Positions 25,043 through 34,109 of a stretch of 64,000 nt of DNA are shown here, one piece after another. Where the stretch lies: positions 1 through 64,000 of the forward strand of contig WRLH01000005.1 of NCBI GenBank assembly GCA_009777715.1, given 5' to 3'. The notes beneath the pieces are model-generated. The model did no database searches, was not told where the DNA came from, and worked only from the letters and a program-made list of their open reading frames with translations. Position numbers and translations under genes: made by a program. Position 1 is the first letter of the stretch. The number at the start of each line of letters is the position of its first letter. Origin of the DNA: Lachnospiraceae bacterium (GTDB lineage Bacteria > Bacillota > Clostridia > Lachnospirales > Lachnospiraceae).

Positions 25043-26908
25043 ATGAAAATTTTAAACACCGAAAAATTTTTGAAAAAGAATAAATCAATTAAGACAGAAA
25101 ATAAAGCAAACCCAAAGCGGAAACGGAAGCTTAAGCCGAAATGGCTTGTCGGCGGGATAATAATCGCGGCGGTTATTATTTTTTTCATTTTCCGCCCAAA
25201 TGACCGGATGCCGGACAATCTCGTTTCGCGAGTCGATTTGACCGAACTTTTTATGTCTGAGATCGAATATACCATCAGCGCGACCGGAATTGTCGAAAGC
25301 AATAATTCACATAAAGTATATTCAAGCCAGAACCTTAGGATTGAAGACGTATTAGTAGAAGTCGGAGATGTCGTAGCGGTCGGGCAGCCCTTGCTTTTCC
25401 TTGACACAAGGTCTTTAGAGGAGCAAATAGAAGCAAAAGAAATTAGCATGACAAGTGCGGAAAGAAGCGCGGCCCAGCAAATAAAAACCGCCAACGATAC
25501 ATATCTGGCGGCCAGGAATGCGATTGAGGGCGGGACAAATTCAAGCTTGATTAGTGCTGAAGCAAGCGTCCGGACTGCTTATGAGAATTGGCAGCGGGCG
25601 GTTAAAACCTATAATGATTTTTTGGCTTCCAAAAATAATGGGACAAACTCGACTTTGGTAACGCAGGACAGCCAAGTAAATAATGCCAACGTCGCCCGTG
25701 ACCAAGCGCAGTCTTCCTTAAACACGGCCAGGAACGAACGCGATACGGCAACGAATGCCCGCAATCAGGCCCAAATATTATACGATGGGGCAGTAACAGA
25801 CCAGAACATAAAGCAGGACGATTTTGATCTAGACCCATCTGACCCTGACTTAAAAGAAGCACTTGATAAAGCAAAAGAAGTTACTGAAAAAGCGCAGGAA
25901 GCACTTAATGCCGCAGTTGCCTTACTGGCTTCGCGCCAAGCGGCGGTGGCCAGTGCGGAAAACGCATTAGAGCAAGCAAAAAACTCATATGAGGCGGCTT
26001 TAAAGACTCGCGGGGCAGCTTATGCTACTGCTGACACTACTTTACAGGACTATGCCAAAAATATCGAAACAACAAGGGCGGCTTATGAATCAGCTTTGCA
26101 ATCGCAAGCGGCAGCCAATGAAACAGCCCAAAACTCACTACAGCAAAATCTAAACAGCTTGGCCGCGGCCAGATTAAGCGCAAATACGGATTTATCCGAT
26201 TTGGAATATGAAAGAATGCTAAAGAACTTGGCGGACGCAGAGGTTAAGGCAAACGAAGCGGGGACGGTGACGGCAGTTTTTGCCAGCATTGGCAATGTGG
26301 CAAGCGGCATTTTATTTGTCATTGAAGATACCCAGGATTTAGTTATCGAAACAACGATTTCCGAATTTGACGTTGGAACAATAACAGTTGGTATGCCAGT
26401 CGCGATTAGGTCAGAAGCAGCGCGGAATGTTATTTATGACGGTACTGTCATATCGGTTGCGCCGACCTCTAACAAAAATGCGCAGGGGAATACTGACCGG
26501 ATGGGAGATACCGTTTTTGCAACCAAAATCAAAGTAAATGAGGCTGATACGAACTTGCGGATCGGAATGAGCGTCCGCCTTAATTTTATTGTTGAGCGGC
26601 AGGAAAATATCCTTGCCGTGCCTTATGATGCGGTTTTTGCAAATGAAAATGGCGAAGAATGCGTTTTGGTTTTAGCCCCCCTTGGCAATTCTTTGGGCGA
26701 ACCGGCTTACGAGCTTAGGGAACTGGCGGTTATTACCGGACTTGAAAATGATTTGAGCATTGTCATTAGCGGCGAGGGGTTAAGAGAGGGAATGACGGTT
26801 ATCAGTACGCCATCGAATTACCGGGGGCTAGCCGGGCAGCAGGTCACTCTGACGGATCGGATTATTTCTAACGATAACCCGAACCGGGGCGTGATGTTTG
26901 GATTCTAG
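25043..26908 (+). CDS. Membrane-fusion/periplasmic-adaptor-like protein of ABC exporter (MacA-like)
   Basis: 621 residues. A Lys/Arg-rich N-terminus, one membrane span (about 35-52), a biotinyl-lipoyl half (VYSSQNLRIEDVLVEVGDVVAVGQPLLFLDTRSLEEQ), a very long Ala/Gln/Asn-rich coiled coil (about 130-390), a second lipoyl half (AGTVTAVFASIGNVASGILFVIED) and a beta-barrel region. It links the MacB-type exporter to the cell surface. The coiled coil is longer than in typical MacA. First gene of a three-gene operon. Confidence 0.88.
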   Translation: MKILNTEKFLKKNKSIKTENKANPKRKRKLKPKWLVGGIIIAAVIIFFIFRPNDRMPDNLVSRVDLTELFMSEIEYTISATGIVESNNSHKVYSSQNLRIEDVLVEVGDVVAVGQPLLFLDTRSLEEQIEAKEISMTSAERSAAQQIKTANDTYLAARNAIEGGTNSSLISAEASVRTAYENWQRAVKTYNDFLASKNNGTNSTLVTQDSQVNNANVARDQAQSSLNTARNERDTATNARNQAQILYDGAVTDQNIKQDDFDLDPSDPDLKEALDKAKEVTEKAQEALNAAVALLASRQAAVASAENALEQAKNSYEAALKTRGAAYATADTTLQDYAKNIETTRAAYESALQSQAAANETAQNSLQQNLNSLAAARLSANTDLSDLEYERMLKNLADAEVKANEAGTVTAVFASIGNVASGILFVIEDTQDLVIETTISEFDVGTITVGMPVAIRSEAARNVIYDGTVISVAPTSNKNAQGNTDRMGDTVFATKIKVNEADTNLRIGMSVRLNFIVERQENILAVPYDAVFANENGEECVLVLAPLGNSLGEPAYELRELAVITGLENDLSIVISGEGLREGMTVISTPSNYRGLAGQQVTLTDRIISNDNPNRGVMFGF

Positions 26909-26922
26909 GAGATAGGTTATAA

Positions 26923-27603
26923 ATGAACGATATTATCATTAATATGACCGGAATAATTAAGCGTTTTTATGTCGGTGAACCGAATGAACTGGAAATCTTA
27001 CATGGGATTGACATGGTTGTCAAAAGAGGTGAGTTTATCTCCATCGTTGGGGCTTCCGGTTCGGGCAAATCAACGCTGATGAATATAATCGGCGCCCTTG
27101 ACCGCGCGACCGAAGGCAGTTATACCCTAGAAGATACCGTTATCGAAAAGGCAAGGGATGCCGAGCTTTCGGCAATCCGGAATCAAAAAATCGGTTTTGT
27201 TTTCCAAAATTTTAATCTTGTTCCCCGCACGAATGCGATCAAAAATGTTGAGCTTCCAATGATGTATGGCGGAATGAGCCAGCGCGACCGGAATCGCCGA
27301 GCCTGTGAGTTGATGGACATGGTTGAGATGGGTGACCGCCTTTATCACCAGCCAAATGAATTATCCGGCGGACAAAAGCAAAGAGTGGCAATCGCCCGCG
27401 CAATGGCAAACGATCCGGCCATTATTCTTGCCGATGAACCAACGGGGGCCCTTGACAGCAAAACCGGGCGGCTGGTAATGGATTTATTCCATACGTTAAA
27501 TAAAGAGCAGGGAAAAACAATTGTTTTAATTACGCATAGTAAAGAGCTTGCTTCGGAAACCGGGCGGATTCTAACGATGAGCGATGGGGTTTTTGTATTA
27601 TGA
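26923..27603 (+). CDS. ABC transporter ATPase, MacB-type
   Basis: 226 residues: Walker A GASGSGKST, signature LSGGQKQR, Walker B IILADEPTGALD, H-loop ITHS. It sits 14 bp after the adaptor gene and overlaps the permease gene by 4 bp (ATGA), so the three are cotranslated as an exporter. Confidence 0.94.
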   Translation: MNDIIINMTGIIKRFYVGEPNELEILHGIDMVVKRGEFISIVGASGSGKSTLMNIIGALDRATEGSYTLEDTVIEKARDAELSAIRNQKIGFVFQNFNLVPRTNAIKNVELPMMYGGMSQRDRNRRACELMDMVEMGDRLYHQPNELSGGQKQRVAIARAMANDPAIILADEPTGALDSKTGRLVMDLFHTLNKEQGKTIVLITHSKELASETGRILTMSDGVFVL

Positions 27604-28859
27604 ATATTACAGAAAATATTAGAATGGCATGGGAAGGCCTAAAAGCCAACAAAATGAGGGCGCTTCTGACAATGCTGGGAATCATTATCGGGATTGCGTC
27701 AGTGATTGGCATTTTGACGATTGGCAGCGGCCTAAGCTCCTCGGTGACTGGGGCGATGGGTTCGCTTGGGGTCAGCAATATCACAGTCAGCCTGCAAAGA
27801 AAGAGTAATGATATCGGCAACCGCCGCCTCGGCAATATTACGGAAGATGATTTAATCACAAATGAAATGATTGAAGCTTTGTCTGCCCGTTACGATGAAG
27901 CAATCGCCGGGATCAGCCTGTCCCAAAACGCCGGGGGCGGCCAGGCAAAAGACGGCCACCGCTATGCTAATATCAGCCTGACGGGAATCAATGCGGAGTA
28001 TCTTTTTGTAAACGGAATTAATATGGCAAGGGGACGAAACTTTATTGACCGGGATATCTTACGCGGCCGGAATGTTGCAATTGTTTCCGACCGCCTAGTT
28101 AACAATATGTTCGGCGGTGACACCAATAAAGCTTTGGGTGAGGAAATCGTTGTTTACGTGGGCAATGAAATTCTGGTTTTTATTATTGTCGGCGTTTATG
28201 AATATGAGATGTCCATATATAATATGAGCAACGCTTCGGAAAGGGATTTGAATACGTCATTATTTATCCCGGTGACAACGGCGAAAAAAATCGCCAATGC
28301 CTTTGACGGTTACACATCGTTTACAGTTTCTGCGGAAAATGCCGTTGACAGCATTGCTTTTGCCCACCAAATCCAAAGCTTCCTTAATCGCTATTATGTG
28401 AATAATGACAATTTCGAAGTCCAGACTATGAGCATGGAAAGTATGCTTGAATCGCTTAATACAATGCTTAATACCGTCAGCATCGGCCTTTCAGTCATTG
28501 CCGGGATATCACTTTTGGTCGGCGGAATCGGCGTCATGAATATTATGCTGGTTTCGGTCACGGAACGGACGCGGGAAATCGGGACGCGCAAAGCATTAGG
28601 CGCGACTAATGGGAATATCCGGGTCCAGTTCGTTGTTGAGAGCATGATTGTCTGTTTAATCGGCGGTTTCATCGGTATGCTGCTTGGCGGCGCGTTAGGT
28701 TATGCCGGGACGTCACTTATCGACACCGGGGCTTATCCTACCTTTGGCAGTATTGTCATTGCGGTTGGCTTTTCGCTAGGGATTGGCTTGTTTTTTGGCT
28801 ATTATCCGGCGAATAAGGCCGCGAAGCTTGACCCGATTGAGGCACTTAGGTATGAGTAG
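27600..28859 (+). CDS. ABC transporter permease, MacB/YknZ-type
   Basis: 419 residues: one N-terminal span (MLGIIIGIASVIGILTIGSG), an extracellular MacB periplasmic-core domain (about 45-270) and a three-span FtsX domain (MNIMLVSVTERTREIGTRKALGAT then spans to YYPANKAAKLDPIEALRYE, the family C-terminus). It exports peptides or other amphiphiles with the adaptor and ATPase. Half-size permease, in contrast to the 795-residue one upstream. Confidence 0.93.
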   Translation: MNITENIRMAWEGLKANKMRALLTMLGIIIGIASVIGILTIGSGLSSSVTGAMGSLGVSNITVSLQRKSNDIGNRRLGNITEDDLITNEMIEALSARYDEAIAGISLSQNAGGGQAKDGHRYANISLTGINAEYLFVNGINMARGRNFIDRDILRGRNVAIVSDRLVNNMFGGDTNKALGEEIVVYVGNEILVFIIVGVYEYEMSIYNMSNASERDLNTSLFIPVTTAKKIANAFDGYTSFTVSAENAVDSIAFAHQIQSFLNRYYVNNDNFEVQTMSMESMLESLNTMLNTVSIGLSVIAGISLLVGGIGVMNIMLVSVTERTREIGTRKALGATNGNIRVQFVVESMIVCLIGGFIGMLLGGALGYAGTSLIDTGAYPTFGSIVIAVGFSLGIGLFFGYYPANKAAKLDPIEALRYE

Positions 28860-28910
28860 GGGAATCCCCCTCACACTTCCTTCATTAATCGCAAATAAAA
28901 CTCAATCATT

Positions 28911-29768
28911 TCATTTCTTTCCCCCCATCCATTGCTTGCTAACCGGATAAAAGCCAAGCTTTTCGTACCAGCCGACCATCGCGACATATAGAAGCTCAAT
29001 TTCCAAACAGCCTTGCTCCTTTAGCCAGCGGACACCCTCGGCAACCATTCGCTGCCCGATGCCCCGCCCCCTCGCTTCATGGATAATGCCGACACAGCCA
29101 ATTGAGGCGGATTTGCCCCCATCATTTTTAAAGCGGGCTCCATCGCGCTCAAGCATTAGGAAACCAATAATTTTGTCCCCATAAAGAGTAAGCATTACTA
29201 CATCGTCATAATCCGCAAAATAATGCTGCCATAGCGGCTGGGCATCAAGGACCGCTTCCATCAAGGCGGGCTTGTCAGTTTCTTTTGCCAAACGGGAAGA
29301 AATATCTTCCGGTTCATTAAGGGAAAGCTTGCCAAAATCAAAATCGCTAAGCTTTAGTTTCATATTGGTTGTATGATAGTCAGCATGGTAGCCGTATTTT
29401 TCAAAAAAACCAACACTTCCATAATCAAGCGGAACGCCTTGGAAAATATAGTTGTTGGCAAAGCCCAAGATGACCGGGCCATTTTTATCCTTGCTCCGGA
29501 TAAAATTTTCCGCTTCTTGTAAGAGTTTTCTCCCATGGCTTTTTTTACGATATAAAGGAAGAACGCAAATCAGGGTAATCGTATTATCGCAGATTACCGC
29601 ATAACCAACCGTTTGCCCGTCGCCGGAAAAAGCCTTTATGACGTGGTTTTGTTCCGGTTTGAGTAAATCAAAAAAGACTTCTTCGCCTAAGGGGTAATCA
29701 GGGAAGCATAAGAGGTAAATGGGAAATAAATCAAGGTATTTTTCATTCTTCATACTTGTAGTATACAA
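28911..29768 (-). CDS. Tandem GNAT acetyltransferase
   Basis: 285 residues with two GNAT folds. The first (about 40-120) has LPLYRKKSHGRKLLQEAENF as acetyl-CoA loop, the second (about 180-275) has VGIIHEARGRGIGQRMVAEG and ends LLYVAMVGWYEKLGFY. An acyl-CoA-dependent N-acetyltransferase of unknown substrate. It runs convergent to the MacAB operon. No clear ribosome site; upstream DNA is the AT repeat at 29770. Confidence 0.85.
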   Translation of the reverse strand: MYTTSMKNEKYLDLFPIYLLCFPDYPLGEEVFFDLLKPEQNHVIKAFSGDGQTVGYAVICDNTITLICVLPLYRKKSHGRKLLQEAENFIRSKDKNGPVILGFANNYIFQGVPLDYGSVGFFEKYGYHADYHTTNMKLKLSDFDFGKLSLNEPEDISSRLAKETDKPALMEAVLDAQPLWQHYFADYDDVVMLTLYGDKIIGFLMLERDGARFKNDGGKSASIGCVGIIHEARGRGIGQRMVAEGVRWLKEQGCLEIELLYVAMVGWYEKLGFYPVSKQWMGGKK

Positions 29769-29769
29769 A

Positions 29770-29930
29770 AAATAAGCTATTTTTCAATATCTTATTTTTC
29801 AAAATCCTATTTTTCAATATCCTATTCAATATCTTTTTCAAAATCTTATTTTTCAATAAATATTTTTAAATATTTTTTTTAATAAGTACTTTTTCAAATA
29901 TTTTTTCAAACCTCTTTTTTCTTTCGGTTT
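29770..29930. repeat. Degenerate AT-rich tandem repeat
   Basis: About eight imperfect copies of a 12-16 bp unit around CTTATTTTTCAAAAT/CTATTTTTCAATAT. It fills the region between divergent GNAT and deacetylase genes. A similar TTTTTCAAA-rich array precedes comM. Confidence 0.7.
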
Positions 29931-29981
29931 TTTGTGGTATCATATGGTATGGAGCAATTTCCTAAAAGGAGCCTTAGGTAA

Positions 29982-30935
29982 ATGTCAGAGAATATGAAGC
30001 TGACTTTAGAACGCCGGAAACGGATTAAAACACTTAAGAAAATTATTATTCTCGCGCTTTTTTCCGCCATCATTTTACCATCGGTTTTTTGCTTTATTTT
30101 CATGGCCAAGCTGTTGGAAAGCAATAAGCAGATCAGGGGCTTGGAAGAAAGGCTTGTTGCGCAAGAAAAGATTTTGCTTATCATGGCGGAGGAAGCCGGG
30201 AAAGAAGAGCTTTTAGAGATTGTTGAAACTAGCATTTTCCATACGGCACGGCTGGAAGAGTCGAGCCGCATAGGTGGCAGCACGACCCTTAATGAAGTCA
30301 GCGAGCAAGTGAGTGAACGCAAATTCTACCTTACATTTGACGATGGGCCAAGCAGCAATACGGGCTTGATTTTGGATATTTTAAAAGAATACGATGTCAA
30401 GGCGACTTTCTTTGTTGTGGGCAAAACTGATGAACGGTCGTTTGATTTATACCGCCGGATTGTTGACGAAGGGCATACCTTAGGAATGCACTCATATAGC
30501 CACGTTTATCAAGAAATTTATCAGTCGGTGGAAGCATTTAGTGAAGATTTGGCCAGATTGCAGGAACTATTATACGAGGTAACCGGAGTCTGGTGCCGTT
30601 ATTACCGTTTTCCCGGCGGCAGCTCGAATACTGTCAGCCGGATTGAAATGCAGGTTTTGATCGATTACTTAACAGAAAAAGACATTGTTTATTTTGACTG
30701 GAATATTTCGTCCGGCGATGCGGCAAGCGGTTACTTAAGCACCCAGCGGATTGTCAATAACTGCCTTTCCGGGCTAAGCGGCAAAACCGAGGGCATTATA
30801 CTGTTGCATGATACGGCGGAGAAAAGCACGACTGTCCTTGCCTTGCCCCAGATAATTGAGGGGATTTTGGCTCATGAAAAGACAGTTATCCTGCCGATTA
30901 CTGATGAAACCTTGGCAGTACAGCACCTTAATTGA
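29982..30935 (+). CDS. Polysaccharide deacetylase (NodB domain), membrane-anchored
   Basis: 317 residues: cytoplasmic start, signal-anchor span (about 22-42), short coiled linker, then NodB domain from about residue 108. Catalytic motif 1 TFDDGPSSNTG, metal-binding motif HSYSH, RFPGGSSN (motif 3), and LLHDT near the end are all present, so it should be active, probably a peptidoglycan N-acetylglucosamine deacetylase giving lysozyme resistance. AAAGGAG at the start. It lies 50 bp before the bactofilin gene, a pairing that fits cell-wall shaping. Confidence 0.9.
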   Translation: MSENMKLTLERRKRIKTLKKIIILALFSAIILPSVFCFIFMAKLLESNKQIRGLEERLVAQEKILLIMAEEAGKEELLEIVETSIFHTARLEESSRIGGSTTLNEVSEQVSERKFYLTFDDGPSSNTGLILDILKEYDVKATFFVVGKTDERSFDLYRRIVDEGHTLGMHSYSHVYQEIYQSVEAFSEDLARLQELLYEVTGVWCRYYRFPGGSSNTVSRIEMQVLIDYLTEKDIVYFDWNISSGDAASGYLSTQRIVNNCLSGLSGKTEGIILLHDTAEKSTTVLALPQIIEGILAHEKTVILPITDETLAVQHLN

Positions 30936-30985
30936 CAGAAACATCAATAGTATTGTAACATATAAATAAAAATGGAGGATACGAA

Positions 30986-31915
30986 ATGGGTTTTTTTACA
31001 GATTTAAAAGAGGATTTGTCTCAAGCGGTCGGTGAGCTTATGCCCGAGGACGAAATTCTTGAAAGCCTGCCTGATGAGCTTTTAACCGATGAACCTCTTT
31101 TGGAAGAGGAAGAAGCAGGGGCAGAAGCAGGGGCAGAAGCAGAAGCGCAAAGCGGCGAATTTGAAGATGTCGCGGCGGAGCTATTTGAGACTTTCGAAGA
31201 TGAGTTATCAGAAGACGGCGCGGAAGACGCAGTTTTTGAGGAAGAAGCAAAAGAAGCTGATTTTGCCGAAGAGACGGAAGCTCCTGGCAGCGAGGTAACG
31301 TTTGATCTTGATGAAATGCTGGACAAGCTTGATGATGGCACAGAAACTAACATTATGAAAGAGGATGATGAAATGAATGATGAATCAATTTATGTAGCAA
31401 CAGCCGAAGCAGAAAATATGAAAACGGATTTTTCCGGCAAAAAAGTTTCTGATGAAACAGCAACAATCACCGCTGGAATGAGCATTGTTGGCAATATTAC
31501 CTCGGAGGGTTCTTTGGAGCTAGAGGGCAATGTGACCGGAAACATCGACATTCTTGGCAAGCTTAATATGACCGGAAATGTCATTGGCGACTCAAAGGCA
31601 TCCGAAATATTTGCTGATAATGCCAAAATCACCGGGGAAATCAAAAGCCTTGGCAGTGTCAAAATTGGCCAAAGCACCGTTATCATTGGCAATATTTTTG
31701 CCAATAGCGCGGTCATCGCCGGAGCGGTTAAAGGTGACATTGATGTCATGGGGCCGGTTATCCTTGACACTTCTGCGATTGTGATGGGTAACATCAAGTC
31801 AAAATCAGTCCAGATTAATAACGGCGCAGTCATTGAGGGTATGTGTTCACAATGTTATGCGGAAGTAAATCCGACTTCTTTCTTTGATGAAATGAAGAAA
31901 GGCAAAAAAGGCTGA
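30986..31915 (+). CDS. Bactofilin with acidic N-terminal extension
   Basis: 309 residues. Residues 1-135 are very acidic (Glu/Asp/Ala, including EAGAEAGAEAEAQ from a 12-bp DNA repeat) and probably disordered. Residues about 150-300 form the right-handed beta-helix bactofilin domain (repeats such as GNITSEGSLELEGNVTGNI). A Cys-x-x-Cys lies near the end (MCSQCYAEVN). Bactofilins polymerise without nucleotide and scaffold wall enzymes; the deacetylase upstream is a candidate partner. The long acidic domain is unusual for the family. Confidence 0.9.
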   Translation: MGFFTDLKEDLSQAVGELMPEDEILESLPDELLTDEPLLEEEEAGAEAGAEAEAQSGEFEDVAAELFETFEDELSEDGAEDAVFEEEAKEADFAEETEAPGSEVTFDLDEMLDKLDDGTETNIMKEDDEMNDESIYVATAEAENMKTDFSGKKVSDETATITAGMSIVGNITSEGSLELEGNVTGNIDILGKLNMTGNVIGDSKASEIFADNAKITGEIKSLGSVKIGQSTVIIGNIFANSAVIAGAVKGDIDVMGPVILDTSAIVMGNIKSKSVQINNGAVIEGMCSQCYAEVNPTSFFDEMKKGKKG

Positions 31916-31930
31916 AAGAATCTTTCAGCC

Positions 31931-31973
31931 GGAGATTTGAGCTACGCTCAAAGTCTCCAGACTTTGAAAGGAG
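31931..31973 (+). promoter_or_regulatory. pyrH leader hairpin that can compete with the ribosome site
   Basis: Hairpin GGAGA-TTTGAGC / GCTCAAA-G-TCTCC (31931-31958, loop TAC, one bulge), followed by AAAGGAG at 31967. The TCTCC arm could pair either with GGAGA in the hairpin or with the GGAG of the ribosome site, so a two-state switch is conceivable. A similar leader precedes uppS. Confidence 0.4.
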
Positions 31974-31985
31974 CATGGACATAAT

Positions 31986-32675
31986 ATGAGAATATTGCTC
32001 AAATTATCCGGTGAAGCCCTTGCGGGCGAGAAAAAGACGGGCTTTTGTGAAGAGACGGTTAGGAATGTTGCCAATCAAGTAAAAGAGCTTGTCTTAAATG
32101 GGACCGAAGTCGGCATTGTGATTGGGGGCGGTAATTTTTGGCGCGGCCGGACAAGTGAAAATATCGACCGGACAAAAGCGGACCAAATCGGAATGCTGGC
32201 AACAGTAATGAACTGCATTTATGTTTCAGAAATATTCAGAAGCACCGGAATGAAAACGAATGTCCTCACTCCTTTTGAGTGCGGTTCGTTTACCAAGCTT
32301 TTTTCCAAAGACCGGGCGAATAAATATTTCCGCAAAGGAATGGTGATTTTCTTTGCCGGAGGGACTGGGCATCCGTTTTTCTCAACTGACACTGGTGTCG
32401 TTTTGCGGGCGGCGGAGGTTGACGCTGATTTGATTTTGCTAGCGAAAGCAGTTGATGGGGTATATAGCGACGACCCGCGTACTAATCCGGCAGCGGTGAG
32501 ATATGATGAAATTTCAATTGATGAAGTAATTGCAAAAAATCTCAAAGTCGTTGATCTGACCGCCTCAATCCTGGTCAAAGAAAATAATTTGCCAATGCGG
32601 GTTTTTGGGCTAAATGGCAAGGATAGCATTATTAATGCTGTGAGCGGTAAGTTTGTTGGGACGCTCATAAAGTAG
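31986..32675 (+). CDS. pyrH: Uridylate kinase
   Basis: 229 residues, slightly short of the usual 235-245. ILLKLSGEAL (ATP-binding start), GIVIGGGNFWRG, TGHPFFSTDT and AVDGVYSDDPRTNP are the bacterial UMP kinase signatures. It converts UMP to UDP and forms a hexamer. It is followed by frr at 10 bp, the canonical order. Confidence 0.96.
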   Translation: MRILLKLSGEALAGEKKTGFCEETVRNVANQVKELVLNGTEVGIVIGGGNFWRGRTSENIDRTKADQIGMLATVMNCIYVSEIFRSTGMKTNVLTPFECGSFTKLFSKDRANKYFRKGMVIFFAGGTGHPFFSTDTGVVLRAAEVDADLILLAKAVDGVYSDDPRTNPAAVRYDEISIDEVIAKNLKVVDLTASILVKENNLPMRVFGLNGKDSIINAVSGKFVGTLIK

Positions 32676-32685
32676 GAGAGATATT

Positions 32686-33237
32686 ATGGATGAAAGATTA
32701 AATGTCTATGAAAGCAAGATGACAAAAGCACTTGAACACTTAGAAAATGATTATGCCGGGATAAGGGCAGGCCGGGCGAATCCGCGGGTACTGGAAAAAA
32801 TCCGCGTTGATTATTATGGGACTCCGACCCCGCTTCAGCAGGTGGGTAATGTGACCGTGCCTGAGCCGCGCTTAATCCAAATCGCCCCTTGGGAAAAAAA
32901 TCTGTTAAAGGACATCGAAAGAGCAATCCTTGCTTCTGACCTTGGCATTAACCCGACTAATGACGGCAATACAATCCGGCTTATTTTTCCGGAACTGACA
33001 GAAGAACGCCGCCGCGACCTGGTTAAAGAGGTCAAGAAAAAAGGCGAGGAATGCAAGGTTGCAATCCGCAATATCCGCCGTGATGGCAACGAAGCTTTCA
33101 AAAAATTAGGCAAAGGCGATACTTCCGAAGATGAAGTAAAGCATTTGGAAGATTTGCTGCAAAAACAGACGGATAAATTCGTTAAGGATATTGACAAGAT
33201 GGTCGATGAAAAGTCGCAGGATATTTTAAAGGTGTGA
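32686..33237 (+). CDS. frr: Ribosome recycling factor
   Basis: 183 residues, standard length. Tip-region IRAGRANPRVLEKIRVDYYGTPTPLQQ and the C-terminal DEVKHLEDLLQKQTDKFVKDID helix are characteristic. It splits post-termination ribosomes with EF-G. GGAGAG lies 6 bases before the ATG. Confidence 0.98.
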   Translation: MDERLNVYESKMTKALEHLENDYAGIRAGRANPRVLEKIRVDYYGTPTPLQQVGNVTVPEPRLIQIAPWEKNLLKDIERAILASDLGINPTNDGNTIRLIFPELTEERRRDLVKEVKKKGEECKVAIRNIRRDGNEAFKKLGKGDTSEDEVKHLEDLLQKQTDKFVKDIDKMVDEKSQDILKV

Positions 33238-33292
33238 AAAAAAATCGAATCAAAGATTCGATTAAAAGATTCGATTGAATCAAGATTCGAAC

Positions 33293-33366
33293 CGACCTCA
33301 TGATTCTGAATCATGAGTCGGGTTAGTATTTGAGCTACGCTCAAAAGTCTCTAGGTTTTGGAAGGA
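33293..33366 (+). promoter_or_regulatory. Palindrome-rich leader of uppS
   Basis: The 140-bp frr-uppS gap contains repeated GATTCGATT/AATCGAATC dyads, a hairpin with arms TCATGAT/ATCATGA (33298-33316), and TTTGAGC-TAC-GCTCAAA (33329-33345), the same hairpin as upstream of pyrH, then GGAAGGAG. Likely attenuation or mRNA processing; the mechanism is unknown. Confidence 0.45.
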
Positions 33367-33377
33367 GCCGGTTTTTC

Positions 33378-34106
33378 ATGGACACAGCCCTAAAAATGCC
33401 CCGCCATGTGGCGATTATCCTTGACGGCAATGGCCGTTGGGCCAAAGCCAAGGGAATGCCGCGCAATTACGGCCATGTGCAGGGAGCAAAACAAGTCGAG
33501 ATTATATGTGAAGAAGCTTACAAAATGGGGATTAATTATCTGACGGTTTATGCTTTTTCAACGGAGAACTGGTATCGGCCCAAGGACGAAGTTGACGCCC
33601 TGATGAAGCTGCTTCGCAATTACATGAAAACTTGCTTAAAAACCGCGGCCAAAAACCGGATGTGCGTCCGGATCATTGGGGATAAAAGCGGCCTTGATGA
33701 AGATATTAGGAAGCGGATTTACGAACTGGAAGAAGCAACAAAAAACAATGACGGCCTTCATTTTCAGATTGCCCTAAACTATGGCGGGCGTGATGAAATC
33801 TTAAGGGCAGTCAGGAAAATTGCTTCTGATGTCGCGGATAAGCGTCTTAACATAGAAGATATCAAAGAAAATACAATTAGTGATTATCTTGACACGTTTA
33901 ACTTGCCGGAACCGGATTTGCTGATTAGGACTTGCAACGAGCAGCGGATATCAAATTTTTTGCTATGGCAGCTTGCTTATACGGAATTTTATATTACGGA
34001 GGCAGCTTGGCCTGATTTTACAAAAGAGGAATTACTTAAAGCTGTTTTAGCATATAACAATAGAGAACGTCGCTATGGAAACGTGGGCAAGGTGTTGGAG
34101 AAATAG
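33378..34106 (+). CDS. uppS: Undecaprenyl diphosphate synthase
   Basis: 242 residues from the ATG at 33378. MPRHVAIILDGNGRWAKAKG (catalytic Asp and P-loop) and the C-terminal LLIRTCNEQRISNFLLWQLAYTEFYI are diagnostic of cis-prenyltransferases; note RTCNEQR where RTSGE(Q/L)R is usual (Cys-Asn for Ser-Gly). It makes the C55 lipid carrier for the cell wall. Confidence 0.95.
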   Translation: MDTALKMPRHVAIILDGNGRWAKAKGMPRNYGHVQGAKQVEIICEEAYKMGINYLTVYAFSTENWYRPKDEVDALMKLLRNYMKTCLKTAAKNRMCVRIIGDKSGLDEDIRKRIYELEEATKNNDGLHFQIALNYGGRDEILRAVRKIASDVADKRLNIEDIKENTISDYLDTFNLPEPDLLIRTCNEQRISNFLLWQLAYTEFYITEAAWPDFTKEELLKAVLAYNNRERRYGNVGKVLEK

Positions 34107-34109
34107 ACT

